Shown here in pieces: positions 10,336 to 23,643 of a stretch of DNA of 64,000 nucleotides. Position 1 is the stretch's first letter; each line of letters opens with the position of its first letter. The notes below the pieces were generated by a model. That model had not been told where the DNA came from, did not search any database, and saw only the letters and a list, made by a program, of their open reading frames with translations. Origin of the DNA: Erpobdella octoculata (lineage: Eukaryota; Annelida; Clitellata; Hirudinida; Erpobdellidae); assembly GCA_963978895.1 (NCBI GenBank), contig OZ022240.1:4850711-4914710 (forward strand), read 5' to 3'. A program made the position numbers and the translations under genes.

Positions 10336-12480
10336 CAAGGCCGTAACCAGCTATGGGGCCGGGAGGGCCCGGGTCCCCCCAGTTTTGTTCAGGCCCCCCC
10401 CCCCAGTTTTGATCGGGTCCCCCAGTTTTTCGTATTGCTGTATAGTTCAACAAAGCAAATGTAGGTGACTTATTTAATAAGTTGTTTGAATTTGCTATGG
10501 AGAAGGATGATAAATTGCGTAGGATTTCACAAAACATGCCTCAAAATGCTAAGTACATGTCTCCTCTTATCCAAAACGAGGTAGTCGAATTGATGGCACA
10601 GATGGTAGGTACAAATTTTGATTGTCAAAGAATGAAAGGAATCTGACATTAACTGGTATTGGATCAAGTGCGACGAAACTCGAGATCAGTGCAATGTCGA
10701 GGATATGTTGATTGTCATTCGCTATGTTCGTGGTGGAAAGGCAGTAGAGCACATGATCTTAATGATCAAGGTTAGTGAGTGAGATGTTAAAAGCCTGACA
10801 CCGGTCAATGCTTTGTTGCAAGGTCACTCGTGCAATGTGTCTCTTGCTATGGAACTGATCTCCACAGCTAAAGAAAGTTTTCTTGCTTTGTGGTCTGCAC
10901 AGGTCTTTGATCAAATGGCAGATGCTGCTGGCTTTCCATCAAATGATGATGACCATGTAGTGTCAGTAAAGCGCAAACAAGTTCAGAGCACCTGGCTGAC
11001 AGGCTCTGTGGTCACCTCAAGTTTGGGTTATGACCATGTTATTGGTTCTAAAGTTACTTCACGCGAGCTCACGAGGCGTGCTTTCTACAACATAATAGAT
11101 TCTGTCTTTGAAATGAACCACCGATTTGGCGAGTCCAACTTGGCTTTGTTTCAAGCTGTAGAATCCCTCGTTCTATAATCTCAGAACTTTCTTGTTGAGT
11201 AGTGCATGGAACCACTCAGCCAGCTCCTTTGCCTCGACCAAGATGCTCTCGCTGGCGAATTGCATATTTGCGATGCGACTGTGCCGTAGCAAATTCCAGC
11301 CAAATTCGTCGTTGAAAGATACAACATATGCAATACTGCAGTACCTTGACCATGTGTATCAAATGTGTATCCGCTGTATTCCGGAGCAATCACCATCCAC
11401 TTTCACGCGGATTCTGCGGCCTTATCGCCAATCGATGAGCGAAAGAAGTACTAAGCCGGAATTATAATTCGAGAAATATTGTGCTATAAATAACTTCAAG
11501 CTTTAACGTTACGAATCGCTAGCGAGCTAATTCGGCAACGTTCACATTGGTGACCCGACATATCTACGCATATTTTTTTCCCGTAAATATCTTTTCTTTG
11601 ATAGTTATTTGATCACAAGTGACCGAATTTTCATTTCGTGAAAGATGTCTGACGAGAAATTCATTGCGATGGGACAGGCTCTGGGCTATTCCGGAGTGGA
11701 TTTAAGGAATTACGTTAAAGAGTTAAAGGATGAGGAAAGGGTAAGGAGTATGGAGGAACGGAAAGAAAAAAAGAATCAGCAGCGCAACGATTGTGGCATG
11801 GTAATTATCTATCAACTTCTAAATTTCCATCTCATCATTCTCAGTGCACGCTTAGTGATTCTGTAGTTATGTCTACTCTTGGACAGAGCGATGAGCAAGA
11901 ATGTTCACCAGAGTGGAATCAGCTTCGTGCTGTTTATTTTAGCATGTTGGACAGTATATTAGGGGAGTTGATGGAGAGGTTTGTTGATGATTCTTCTAAA
12001 GGTTTGACTTGTGCATTGGGCGGTGTCTGCCCTTCTACCAGCATCAGACAAGTTTTTAGATGTCAACGACCTTAAACCGTTGACGGAACTGCTAAAACAA
12101 GACAGGTATGACGATGTTGAAAAATATATTGCAGATGAGGCTCTCATTGCAAGTAGGTTTTTAAAAAACAAATTTCAACCAGGCTGCAGTTTCCAAAAAA
12201 TAATGGATTTTATGCTGGACTATAAATATGCATTTCCTACTTTACATTGGCACTACTCAGCTGTCAGCTGCAATATGACTCTCGGCATCTCGACTGCCAC
12301 TTGTGAGAATTTATTTTCTTGTCTAACACGAGTCTACGACCACAGAGAAGATCAATTTCCCATGAGAGAAAGAGCAAACTTGTACTTCTGGCGTTTGAAA
12401 AATCGCTCTGGAAAGCAATTGATATGGATACCTTTTTGGAAAAATTTTCTATTCAATCACGTCGCATTTTGTTGTAATTG
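10336..12480 (+). pseudogene. hAT-superfamily transposase pseudogene, split by an LTR insertion
   Basis: Fragments of one hAT-type transposase appear in order but in different frames. First comes SPLIQNEVVELMAQM (near 10560). A block preserving RRNSRSVQ/RDQCN-type spacing follows (about 10660-10760), then the helical stretch 10813-11178. After the interruption, 11870-12010 continues the helical region, and 12011-12420 encodes the C-terminal dimerisation domain (MTLGISTATCENLFSCLTRV). At least two frameshifts and one stop break the frame. A GC-rich terminal-like sequence (GTAACCAGCTATGGGGCCGG) at about 10340 may be one transposon end; the other end was not found. Confidence 0.7.
11193..11795 (+). 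mobile_element. Ty3/gypsy-type 5' LTR, primer-binding site and gag start, truncated
   Basis: The segment starts TGTTGAGTAGTGC, and the putative LTR ends in CACA at 11546 (about 354 bp). TTGGTGACCCGACA, a typical primer-binding-site sequence for this class, follows directly. A short leader precedes a frame from 11645 beginning MSDEKFIAMGQALGYSGVDL, then a charged helix. That matches the N-terminus of invertebrate gypsy gag proteins. The element stops near 11795, where the hAT sequence resumes. No pol or 3' LTR is present, so it is a dead fragment. Confidence 0.65.
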
Positions 12481-12508
12481 TAATTTATCAAAATTTCTGA
12501 TAAAAATG

Positions 12509-13160
12509 TGTACACCTGTATCAAATACCAAGAATTCTGTAAAACAAAATCGAATTAAAATAATTGTCTTGACAATAATCAAACCACATTAAAATGAAAT
12601 GCACTTTTTTAGTTTAGTTTCTCATTTTAAGTTACTACACATCTATTCATGTTTTACACATGAAAATTGTCATCAGTTTCATAACCAGTGCTTGGACTTA
12701 GTCTTACAATACTATAATAACTTCAATCTTACAGTTCTAAAACAGAGAAAAATGCTAATTCAGCTTAGCTGACAAACTTTGGCCTTTGATTTTTGAATGA
12801 CTCTCAATAATTCAAACTATTTTCATAATTTAGTATTTTTAGTGCTAGTCTGACAGTGCAATACTATTAACCCCAATATTGCTGAACTGATTAATTCGAA
12901 GAAGCAATTTAAAGCTTACTGTCAAACCACACAATTTTTATAACAATATAAGTATAATGATAGACTTGATATACAATCTAATCTTCTATTTAGATTGTTT
13001 AGAAACTGATGACAAGTTTTATGTGTAACACATGAATGGATGTGTAGTAACTTAAAATGAGAAGCTAAACTAAATAGTACATTTTATTATAATGTGGTTT
13101 GATCTTTGTCAAGACAAATATTTAATTGATTTCTTGGCATTTGATAAAGATGTACAAGTA
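12509..13160. repeat. inverted repeat with arms of about 175 bp
   Basis: The left arm (about 12509-12683, including TTCTCATTTTAAGTTACTAC) is the diverged reverse complement of 13000-13160 (GTAGTAACTTAAAATGAGAA). The left arm begins at the 3' end of the hAT coding fragment. It may be part of that element's own foldback structure or a local inverted duplication. Confidence 0.8.
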
Positions 13161-13199
13161 CTATATCAAAAATAAAATAAGCAAGTTATTGTATTGTGG

Positions 13200-14380
13200 A
13201 CTATAACGGTTGTCAATAGGTGTCACAACCGGGTGGGACAGGGGGACATGTTCCCTCCCCAATTGTTGAGTTGGGGGACAGCAATGTATTTGTCCCCCCA
13301 CTTTTACAATGTCATGGTTTTTTTACTTTAAGCCATAAAATTATGGGGACAACAATGTATGTTTTTTCAAAGAATCCCGAGTACGAAAAACAATTCTGAG
13401 CAACATGCTGGCAGAACTCACTGAGAATGATGAGATGGAAAATTTAGAAGTTGATAGATAATTACCATGCCACAATCGTTGCGCTGAGACAGTGCATGGA
13501 TAAAACGCAACGAAAGCCAGTGGGTTCCATGATCAACTTGAAAAAAGGAAAATATAACTTGGAATGCTGCAAAAAAACACAAAAGTGGCTGGAACACGAG
13601 CTGCTTTTAAAAAAATTACGAAAAGATTCTTGACTTTACGTAAAGACGATGGGTTCTATTGGATTTGGGTGCGTGCTTAGAAAAAATGTGCTGAATACCA
13701 ACTTAAGCTGCCCAAAAAACTTCAGCATACTGACACGCCGACAGAGCCTCATGAATTCACTCCTGAGAAACATTAAAACAATTACTTCAAAGCCATCGAC
13801 TTGGTGGTTTCTGAATTTGAGCGCCGCTTTGATCAAAGTGGATACAGTAAAGTGGCGATCTTGGAAGAACTTATGAGGCGTGCCTTAAAGTGTATACAGA
13901 ATTTGACAGACGTCAAGAATTACAGCTGCGCATGGTAAGCGGAATAGAAGCTCTTCTCAGCTGCTGGAGTTTACAAAGCGTTGCTTTTTAAATTGCGAAG
14001 CTACCAAAAGAAACTCGAGGACTTTTTGGGGTAGTCAATCGTCTTCTAACCCGTTTTAGACCATCGTACGTTTTACGAACACACTTATATTTGGCGTTGC
14101 ATAAAATTCAGCTGTAATTTTTTTCCTGTTAAAAGTTTTGTTTTATGTTAAGAAAGCTTCAATACACTGTATAAAATTTTTTAAATAATTTTTTTATTCG
14201 TATTAAGTAGTTTAATCTGGGTTAGAATATGAGCATTTTCAAGGTTTTCGACCGATATTACTTTAAAAATTTATTATGCTAATTTCATGAGAGTTATCAT
14301 AACAAAAGTTTGAAATATCGAAAGAGGATGTACTCAAAAGTAAACAGCAACGTTAATTAAATTTTATTGTGTTTACACTA
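13200..14380. other. decayed repetitive sequence with GGGGGACA-rich ends, no intact gene
   Basis: Blocks such as GGGACAGGGGGACATGTTCC and GTCCCCCCACTTTTACAATG resemble the G-rich termini of DNA transposons. Short open frames at 13451-13633 and 13649-13876 are lysine-rich and not recognisable. The segment is probably transposon debris. Confidence 0.4.
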
Positions 14381-14529
14381 ACCCACAATCTGAACATGTA
14401 TGAGTCATGCTCGTTCTACGATCGTTGGGCGTATAGAGTACTTTATGCGAACGAGTCGAAACTAGTTTATTCAGCTTATAGTTGTGCAGTGGTTGACTTG
14501 GTGATAGTGTTTTTTGCTAATTTCATTCT

Positions 14530-15190
14530 TGGAATGAAATGTTTGTAAAGTTTAAAAATGAAAGGCGTCAAACAGAACGTTTTTTCACGTTGAAAGAAGC
14601 TATGTAACTAATTCTTGATGATGATGATAGCATTGAGGTTGACATACTTGTCATTCTTCCGCCCAGCGCATCATAACACGTGACTGGTGAATAAGCAAAT
14701 GAAGAAGAAATGTTATTCTTTGTAATATATCCGGGAACGTAGAAGTTGATTATACTAATGATGGGATGGGATTAGACTGTGTCGGTTCTTTGGGTGAAGA
14801 AATTTAGGTCGCAAATACGGTCAGTTCAATGGCGCGGCAACCAAAACGCTAAAAACGATTGAAATGCACTTGGACCAAAAAGAGTCATTTGAATAGCCAC
14901 TTTTAAAACAGTCTATATATAACGAGTTTGAAACACCACAATGGTGCTTTGCTTGAAAACCCCCATATAGGCTGTTTAGTTTGTTTTATACCGATGAAAT
15001 GAATTCATGCACGGTTGAAAAAACAAAACGATAGGAAAGATTCAGCAACTGGCCATGGTCACGAACTGGAAAAGGTGAAAACAGTAGGTCGCTACAAGCT
15101 GGAAAATTGTGGCAAAACACTGTACATGTGGGCCAAGTGTGGCAAACGACTTCATCGGAATTGTTTTGGTGCTTTCCGCACACTCCGGTT
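14530..15190 (+). pseudogene. piggyBac-like transposase relic
   Basis: Broken frames preserve the two ends of a piggyBac protein. An N-terminal-like stretch with an acidic DDDDS block followed by DILVILPPS lies at about 14610-14670. The C-terminal cysteine/histidine motif, GRYKLENCGKTLYMWAKCGK then RLHRNCFGAF, lies at 15088-15180. The catalytic core between them is missing. It is clearly more decayed than the copy at 50423-52881 and only distantly similar to it. Confidence 0.55.
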
Positions 15191-15199
15191 CTGAAACGA

Positions 15200-16050
15200 C
15201 TATCATGAACTGCTTGACTGATATATTGAATGTTAAATTTTTGGATTTTATTGAACTGTGTTACTAATAAAGTCAGAAATGTGTTTTTAGCTTTTCTGTT
15301 TATAGCCTAAAATTTATATTATAATTGTTTGCGTTGAGAAAAAAAAGAAATTGACTTTTAAACATTTTGTCGTTTTCAGTAGTCTATACGACCACCGTTC
15401 GAAAAACGAGCATAGAGAATTTTCAAAGTTTTCTTTCAAATAAAAAATAATTAAAAATAAATCTGCTAAAACATAAGCAAGTAACTTAGAAATAACAAAA
15501 AAAAATAATAGAAATCTAATTAATAAAGTTTTGGACCTAAACGGGCTAAGGATTCTATTGGTAATACACCTCAAATGCCACCTTGCCACCTCAGAGCGAA
15601 GTTTATCTACTTTGCGTCGCCTAAAGACATGACTGAGAAGGACGATGCCACAAAATCGTTTAAATAATTGCGCGTTGTTGCGTGTGCACCTGGAAACGAT
15701 TGAAGCAGTCGATTTGAGCTTAATTTGCCGCCAGTTTGTTAGTTTGTCGGAATATCAGCATGACATTTTAGGCAATGATTGTATATTTATGCACAAATGT
15801 GATTCAAATAAAATTATAGTTGATGAGTGATTGTTGTAGAAATGCACATATCATTAATACAAGCAAGTTACAAACTTTAATATTTAATATTAAAAAATAA
15901 AAAAAATTCGTTCTAGAAAGCTGTCCCCCTCACTTTTCAAAACGATGCGATGTCTTAATCAATAAATAAATTTGGACAATTTGATTCAGTGCTGTCATCC
16001 CAGTGGTGCGCCATGCACGCATCAAAAATCAAGATTGTGGATAACAACAA
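15200..16050. other. AT-rich intergenic, no gene seen
   Basis: No recognisable domain in any frame. The interval ends at the left target duplication (AACAACAA, 16043-16050) of the large nested insertion. Confidence 0.4.
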
Positions 16051-16716
16051 GAGGGACGTAAATTGCGGGGGGCAAGAAGGGGCATTTGCCTCCCCTGATT
16101 TTGAAATTTGAAATTTTTTTCTAGGGTTTACTATATATTTTTTAAATGTTAACTTTACTTGACCTAGTGATTATTGAATGCGTATTGGAATCCTTTTCGC
16201 GTGTGTAGACAATAATATATCTGAGCTCGATGCTAGATTTACCAATAAATTCAGAGTAATAAATTGTGTATCAGCGTTGGTCTAAAGTTTAGTTGTTTTC
16301 TGTGCCAAAACACAATCAGCGAACTAACGGAACTTTACCCTATTAGTGGCCTATTGATAAAATGTTGATTCCCGCATAGCTGTCTACATCAAAGTTATTA
16401 GTATTTATTACATAAAAATAAAACAAAATTCTACACACCCCATTTTGGACATCTTTTTTTACTAATCCTGTACTTGTCCGTGCAAATGATTAAATCATTC
16501 ACGCCCTTTATACCCAGTGACGGATCCAGAAATTCGTGGGGGTGCATTCCAGAAATTTTTCACATTCTCTTTTAAAAAAAACTGATGACCGGTTAGGGGT
16601 AGTCAGAAGTATTTTTCTACAATCATTTTCCAAAAATAGGTATTATACCCAAAAATCCATCTCTCCACCCCTCCCTGCTTGTACATATTATAATAATTAT
16701 AAATATTTATATAGAT

Positions 16717-17160
<444 letters not shown>

Positions 17161-17173
17161 TAACATATATATA

Positions 17174-17520
17174 TATACATACATACATACATACATACAT
17201 ACATACATACATACATACATACATACATACATACATACATACATACATACATACATACATACATACATACATACATACATACATACATACATACATACAT
17301 ACATACATACATACATACATACATACATACATACATACATACATACATACATACATACATACATACATACATACATACATACATACATACATACATACAT
17401 ACATACATACATACATACATACATACATACATACATACATACATACATACATACATACATACATACATACATACATACATACATACATACATACATACAT
17501 ACATACATACATACATACAT
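17174..17520. repeat. (CATA)n microsatellite, about 86 units
   Basis: Uninterrupted ACAT repeat attached to the 3' side of the composite element. All six frames are open because four-base units without a stop in any register translate as MYVC or TYIH. The long open frames here are spurious. Confidence 0.97.
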
Positions 17521-17526
17521 TCATTT

Positions 17527-18170
17527 TTACCAATGCTTTTATTAACTCGTCGGCTCTGTTTCTCTGTCTGTTTCTCTGTCTGTTTCAAATCTTGCAATCA
17601 ATTTTTGAGTCACTTCCTGATGATAGATTTTTTTCAAATTTTGCATACATGCTCAAGATAGAAGACAATGCAATATTCAATTATTAGTTTTACAATAAGT
17701 CAATTAATTTAGTTAATTTTCTTGAGGATTTTATCGAGGGGTTTCTTGAGGGTTTTCTTGAGGGTTTTCTTGAGGGTTTTCTTGGGGGTTTTCTTGAGGG
17801 TTTTCTTGAGGGTTTTCTTGACCACAAAACGCTAACCGACTGGCAGACTATTTTATCAAGTTAACACGAACCACACTCACTGACCGCGATTCTCAAGCGT
17901 GTACGAAATTTTCATGAAAATAGTTGAGATATTTAAATTCGATGCTTTTTGATGATATTTTTATTATTATTACGAATGCTTTTATTAACTCGTCGTCTCT
18001 GTTTCTCTGTCTGTCTGTTTGTTTCTCTGTCTGTTTCAAATCTTGCAATCAATTTTTGAGTCACTTCCTGATGATAGATTTTTTCAAATTTTGCATACAT
18101 GCTTAAAATAGAAGACAATGCAATATTCAATTATTAGTTTTACAATAAGTCAATTAATTTAGATAATTTT
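17527..18170 (+). repeat. direct duplication of about 195 bp flanking a 12-bp minisatellite
   Basis: The segments 17527-17718 and 17971-18170 are near-identical (for example AATTTTTGAGTCACTTCCTG in both). Between them lie about eight copies of GGGTTTTCTTGA (17718-17820) and unique sequence. It is non-coding. Confidence 0.9.
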
Positions 18171-18270
18171 AATTAATTTCGATATTTCGATATAATTAAG
18201 ATATTTCGACTTTAACATAAAATAAAAGAGTAATATAAGAAAAAATTGATTGCAAAATTTGTGTTTTAAT

Positions 18271-21170
18271 CTATATATATAAAAGAACATGTCCTGACTG
18301 ACTGACTGACTGACTGACTGACTGACTGACTGACTGACTGACAGATGACTGACTGATAATCAACGCCGAGCTCAAACGCCTCATCCTAGGAACGTGAAAT
18401 TTGGAACTTATATTACATTTATAGCGAAAACATCCGCTAAGAAAGGATTTTTGAACATTTTGCTCCTGAGGGGAAAAAACTAGAAAACAAACTTTTTTCT
18501 AAAACAATGTATATCTCGAAAACCAAAAATGAGGAGATTTTGAAATTTTGTATATAGATTCTTTTTGAAAAATAAAAAGATATCTGTTTCACCATTTTTT
18601 GAAAATTCGGTTTCCCGGACCTCAAATGTGGGTTGGAAAATTAGGTTATTTGGTTTTTAAAGTAGCTTCTACACAAAAACTGTTAATGCTACAGGAGTAA
18701 AAATTAGTATTTAGTTTCTACTCCAAAAATAAAGAAATACGTGTTTTAGCATTTTTTGAAAATTTGGTTTCCAGGACTTCAAATGTGGGGTGGAAAATAG
18801 GGCTAATTGTCTTTTATAGTAACTGCTACTCAAAAACAGTAAATACCACAGATGTAAAAATTATTATTTAGTTTCTTTTCTAAAAATAAAGATATACGTG
18901 TTTCACCATGTTTTACAAATTTGGTTTCCCGGACCTCAAATGTGGGTTGGAAAATTGGGTTATTTGGTTTTTAAAGTAGCTTCTACTCAAAAACTGTTAA
19001 TGCTACAAAAGTAAAAATTAGTATTTAGTTTCTACTCTAAAAATAATGATATACGGGTTTCACAATTTTTTGAAAATTTGGTTTCCAGGACTTTAAATGT
19101 GGGGTGGAAAAGAGGGTTATTTGGTTTTTAAAGTAACTGCTACTGAAGAACTGTAATTGCCACAGATGTAAAAATTAATACTTAGTATCTACTCAAAAAA
19201 AAAAAGATATACGTGTTTCATCATTTTTTGGGTTATTTGGTTTTTAAAGTAGCTGCTACTCAAAAACTGTTAATGCTACAGAAGTAAAAATTAGTATTTA
19301 GTTTCTACTCCAAAAATAAAGAAATACGTGTTTTAGCATTTTTTGAAAATTTGGTATCCAGGATTTCAAATGTGGGGTGGAAAATTGGGTTATTTGTTTT
19401 TTAAAGTAACTGCTACTCAAAAACTGTAAATACCACAGATGTAAAAATTAGGATTTAGTTTCTATTCTAAAAATAAAGATATACATGTTTTACCATTTTT
19501 TTAAAATTTGGTTTCCAGGACCTCAAATGTGAAATGGAAAAAGGGTTGTTTGATTTTAAAATAACTGCTACGCAAAAACTGTAATAGTGGGGCAGCTAAC
19601 TGCAGCATCGTGCAAACGCTATTGACAAGCATAAAAATTACATATTTGTAATCAGAAAAATATGCTTGTAATTACCTGATATCGCCACATTCTGTAAAAT
19701 TGAGAAAAAAAATCACCTTTCTTGGTCCCGCTCCTGTATGAATAGCGTATTATTACAGGCGATCAAACTGGCGAAAAAATTAAAATATTTTGTTTTTTTG
19801 GTTGATTTGCCTATGTTTAATATAAAGAATGAAGAAACCAAGAAAAAATAGACGAATAATTAAATTTTGAGTAAGTAAACCTACGGATACGAAACATGAC
19901 TTCTGTCTCAAGTACGTGTCTCGTCTACTGCCTCAAAATTTAAATATTCATATATTTTTCTTGTTTTCTTTATTCTTTATATTAAACATATGTAAACCAA
20001 CAACAAAAAAAACAAAATATTTGATTTTTTTGCCAGTTTGATCGCCTGTGATAATACGCTCATAGATATATCTATGAATACGCTATTCATACAAGAGCGG
20101 GACCAAAAAAGGTGATTTTTTCTCAATTGACAAACAAAAACAAGCAAAACAATTACATATTTGTAATTAGAAAAATATGCTTGTAATTACCTGATATCGC
20201 CACGTTCTGTAAAATTTAAAAAAAATACCTTTTTTGGACCCGCTCCTGTATGAATAGCGTATTATCACAGGCGATCAAACTGGCGAAAAATTTAAATATT
20301 TGTTTTTTTTTTGTTGGTTTGCATATGTTCAATTAAGAAAATGAAGAAAACAAGAAAAATAGATGAATAATTCAATTTTGAGTGAGTAGACCCATGGAAA
20401 CGAGTGCCTCAAGTGCGTGTCTCTTTCCGTAAGTCTACTCACTCAAAATGTAATTATTCATCTATTTTTTTTTGTTTTCTTCAGTTTTTAATATTAAGCA
20501 TATGCAAACCAACAAAAAAAACCAAAATATTTTAATTTTTCGCCAGTTTGATCGCCTGCGATAATACGCTATTCATACAGGAGCGGTTCCAAAAAAAGGT
20601 GATTTTGTTCTAAATTTTACAGAATGTGGCGATATCAGGTAATTACAAGCATATTTTTCTGATTAAAAATTTGTAATTTATTTGCTTGTCAATAGCGTTT
20701 GCACGATGAAGGGGTTTTTGATCAGTTAGCCGCCCCACTATAAGTGCTACAGATGTGAAAATTAGTATTTTGAGGTTTTGTGCCGGTTAAAAGTAGATGA
20801 GTTCAGTTTATCACCAGACGGACGGGCCAAGCCGTTATTTTAGGGTCTTCATACGGCCCTGCCCAAACCTTAAATCAAGGTGGGACGGGTCGAGATTTTT
20901 AACCAAGTATATAGACATTTTAGTGATTTTAGGGTGTTCAGACGAGCCGGGCTAAACCTGAAGTCAAGGTGGGACGGGCCGAAGTTTTTCATCAAGTATA
21001 TAGAACTTCTAGGCCTATAAAAACGGGCCGGGCCCATATTAGACAGGCCGGGCCCATATTAGACGGGCCGAGCCGAGACCTAAAAAATTGATCCGTGCAG
21101 TACTCTACTATGCATGCACGGTTCAAATTCTCTAATTTCATGCGAGCGAAGCCGCTACGGGCACTGCTAG
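18271..21170 (-). mobile_element. dispersed repeat element (inverted copy of 5552-6973), interrupted
   Basis: Read on the minus strand it begins CTAGCAGTGCCCGTAGCGGC and ends with the same GAGCTCGGCG block, then TATATATA. A TGAC tetranucleotide run (18294-18355) lies at that end. It carries more of the 157-bp units than the forward copy. A 1.15-kb foldback element is inserted at 19587-20738. Coding capacity is absent. Confidence 0.88.
19587..20738. mobile_element. foldback transposon, 1152 bp, long inverted repeats, TA target duplication
   Basis: It starts GTGGGGCAGCTAACTG and ends with the complement of GTGGGGCGGCTAACTG. Inverted homology continues for well over 100 bp (ATCGTGCAAACGCTATTGAC, then GCTTGTAATTACCTGATATC). 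The flanks are TA on both sides. Internal blocks such as CGCTCCTGTATGAATAGCGT recur in both orientations, giving a nested palindrome. No open frame is recognisable. It interrupts the 18271-21170 element, so it inserted later. Confidence 0.8.
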
Positions 21171-21502
21171 TTACATATAAGTGCATTGGTTTTAAAAATT
21201 CGTTTTTAATTTACTTGTTATATATATAGATAAAAGGTAATGTGTGTGTGAAAGCATTCGCTTATTACATCCAAGCCGCAGGAGCAACATTAGGCATGCA
21301 GGTATGCAGGTAGACTTCATTGATGTGAAATTTTTGAAAAATTTAATAAAAATCTGTTATTTTTTTGATGTTTCATTGGCAAAAAAGAGACAAAACTAAG
21401 CAAAAAAACACCGGACAACACTGGGTAACTCTGTCAGTAAGCAATATATAATGGCGGAAAAATTGCCCCCCCCCCTTGGAAAATGTTGAATTTACGTCCC
21501 TG

Positions 21503-23586
21503 AACAACAAGCATAATGTTATTTCAAAAAATTGCATGTGAAAATTGTTAATTTTTTTTATTACGAGCAACAATATTGCAACTCTTAGAAAATTTAAAAC
21601 CACATAATAGGCTAATAGGATATCCAAAATTGGATGCCATTTTGTGCCAAATGCTACAAAATGCTTTGGCGAATCTCCATATCGTGAGGGGCTTCGCACC
21701 TTCATCGCTCGCACTCAGGCTTCTTCGGAGCCCTCGTTCGTCAGTACCCCCCCTACTACTTTTCATAGCCCCCACTCACTAAATCCTGCCTACGGGGCTG
21801 TTTTGAATTAATTAATTGACTTGTCAGAAGTGTGTCGTGTGCTAAAGTGTAAATGTGTTCAAAAAATTGTTGAGGCTTACTGGGGCCCAATAAATTCAGG
21901 ATCAAACGTGAAGAGTGGTATCAAAAATAAAATAACAAAGAAACTATCAGTTTTTCTTCTTGTTTTAAAACATTACTTTGTCATATAAAGCATTCTGCAA
22001 ATTACCCATATCTATGAAATTACCCGTTACCTTAAATCATTACATCTTTACACAAGGTTGTCTTTTTATGTTGTCCTTATTTGTAATGCTCACGTGATTC
22101 ATTTCATGACCTTCCGAAAAAAATGATTAAACTTCTAGGTGAGTTTGTAGGTTTACTTACTAGTCTGTTAACTGTTAACTTTAACACAAGCTTGGAACCG
22201 TACGGTTAACGATTAAAATATTAAATTAAGAGTAATTTAGGTTAGGCCCGGTTAGGGCCAGCAATGATATAGAATATAGATTGTTATGGACATGGTGGAT
22301 AAAAGTTGTGGTTCCAAACGTTGTGGTGACCGTCGATCTTGAGTCTTGACGCATTTATAATTACATCCTGCAACGCATGTGTCATTCGCACCACAGGATG
22401 CAATGGACAATTTTATGTCTTATGACCATCGTTTTCGTAACATACAAGTGTCAGTTGACTGCCTATAAATAAGGGCTGGTCCTAAACGCTGAAAAAGTGA
22501 CAAGGACTTAAATAAACAACAACATATAAATAAGGGTAGCCAGCCTGAACATGGGGGCTGGTTGATTATTGCTCTGTCAGTCTCTGTTGATTAGTTACCT
22601 CTTGTTTTGATTCGTTTATCTGATAAAATTTAACGCTTACTCTTTTACTTGCGTGATTCGGTTTGTGTTGTAATATAAAGTCTATCTAAAGTCTAAAGAA
22701 ACAATAAAAAATTTTTATTCTAGTTTTAATCATTTTAATCACTGTCGTGATCGTTTTTTTCTTACAGTTTTTGGGTGTAAGTGTAAATGGAAGATGTGAA
22801 AAACTCACTCTTCCATTTTTCTTTTCTGATAAATATTTCTTGCTCTCATTTCATTCAACTTTCAATGATCTTTTTTGTTTATGTCTGTTATTCAGTCTTC
22901 TAAACTCTAAACATATCAGATTGTTTTATTTATCATCTACATTACATTGTTATTAGGCAACACTGTGTCTAAAACAAGCTGCAACAATTTCCTTCCCTGG
23001 TCATCGACTATTTTTTGAGGAAAAGTTTAATACTTTTTAGAAAATATTCAAAAGAATAAGGTTCGACTAGCCCTCTTTCCAGTCAAAAATTAGGTGTGAC
23101 AGCCATGCCCTAGTTAACCTACCAGTAAAGAGCCCTTATAATGAGAGAGATATAGAGAAAGAAAGAGAGACCAAAAACAAAAAAGAAAGAAACAGCAGTT
23201 ATTCATGCCAGTTTTCTGGACCACATTTGGTTTAACCTGACTTTGAATAACACTATAGTATATTTTAATTTACATTTAATAATTGGAAAAAGTTGATGGT
23301 AAGCTGCAACCTCTGTGATCATTGTTGGTGATCCAATCACGGCGTATTTTTGCACGAGTTTTGCGGTTTATCCTTTTGCTCGTTTGCAGCTTACTTGCAT
23401 TTTTATTTCACGGATTACCCAAGATTTGAGCACTGTTATATCTTTATTATTCTAATAAAATGATAATAATTATAATCTAACTATTGTGGTTGCTAAACAC
23501 TTATTTAGATTTTCAGTCAATTATTAATGAAATTACAACTGCTTTGTTTTATGAAGTAACTAAATAGGAAATAAGACAAAACCTAA

Positions 23587-23636
<50 letters not shown>
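21503..23636. other. intergenic, no gene seen
   Basis: AT-rich sequence with a short G/C-rich repeat-like patch at about 21680-21790 and a GA-rich purine tract near 23140-23175. Open frames at 21548-21782 and 22747-22956 lack recognisable domains. Confidence 0.4.

Positions 23637-23643
<7 letters not shown>

Noticed and set aside
17610..17640. CTGATGA motif suggesting a hammerhead ribozyme core
   Set aside because: The GAAA core element and the flanking stems are absent; the match is chance in AT-rich sequence.
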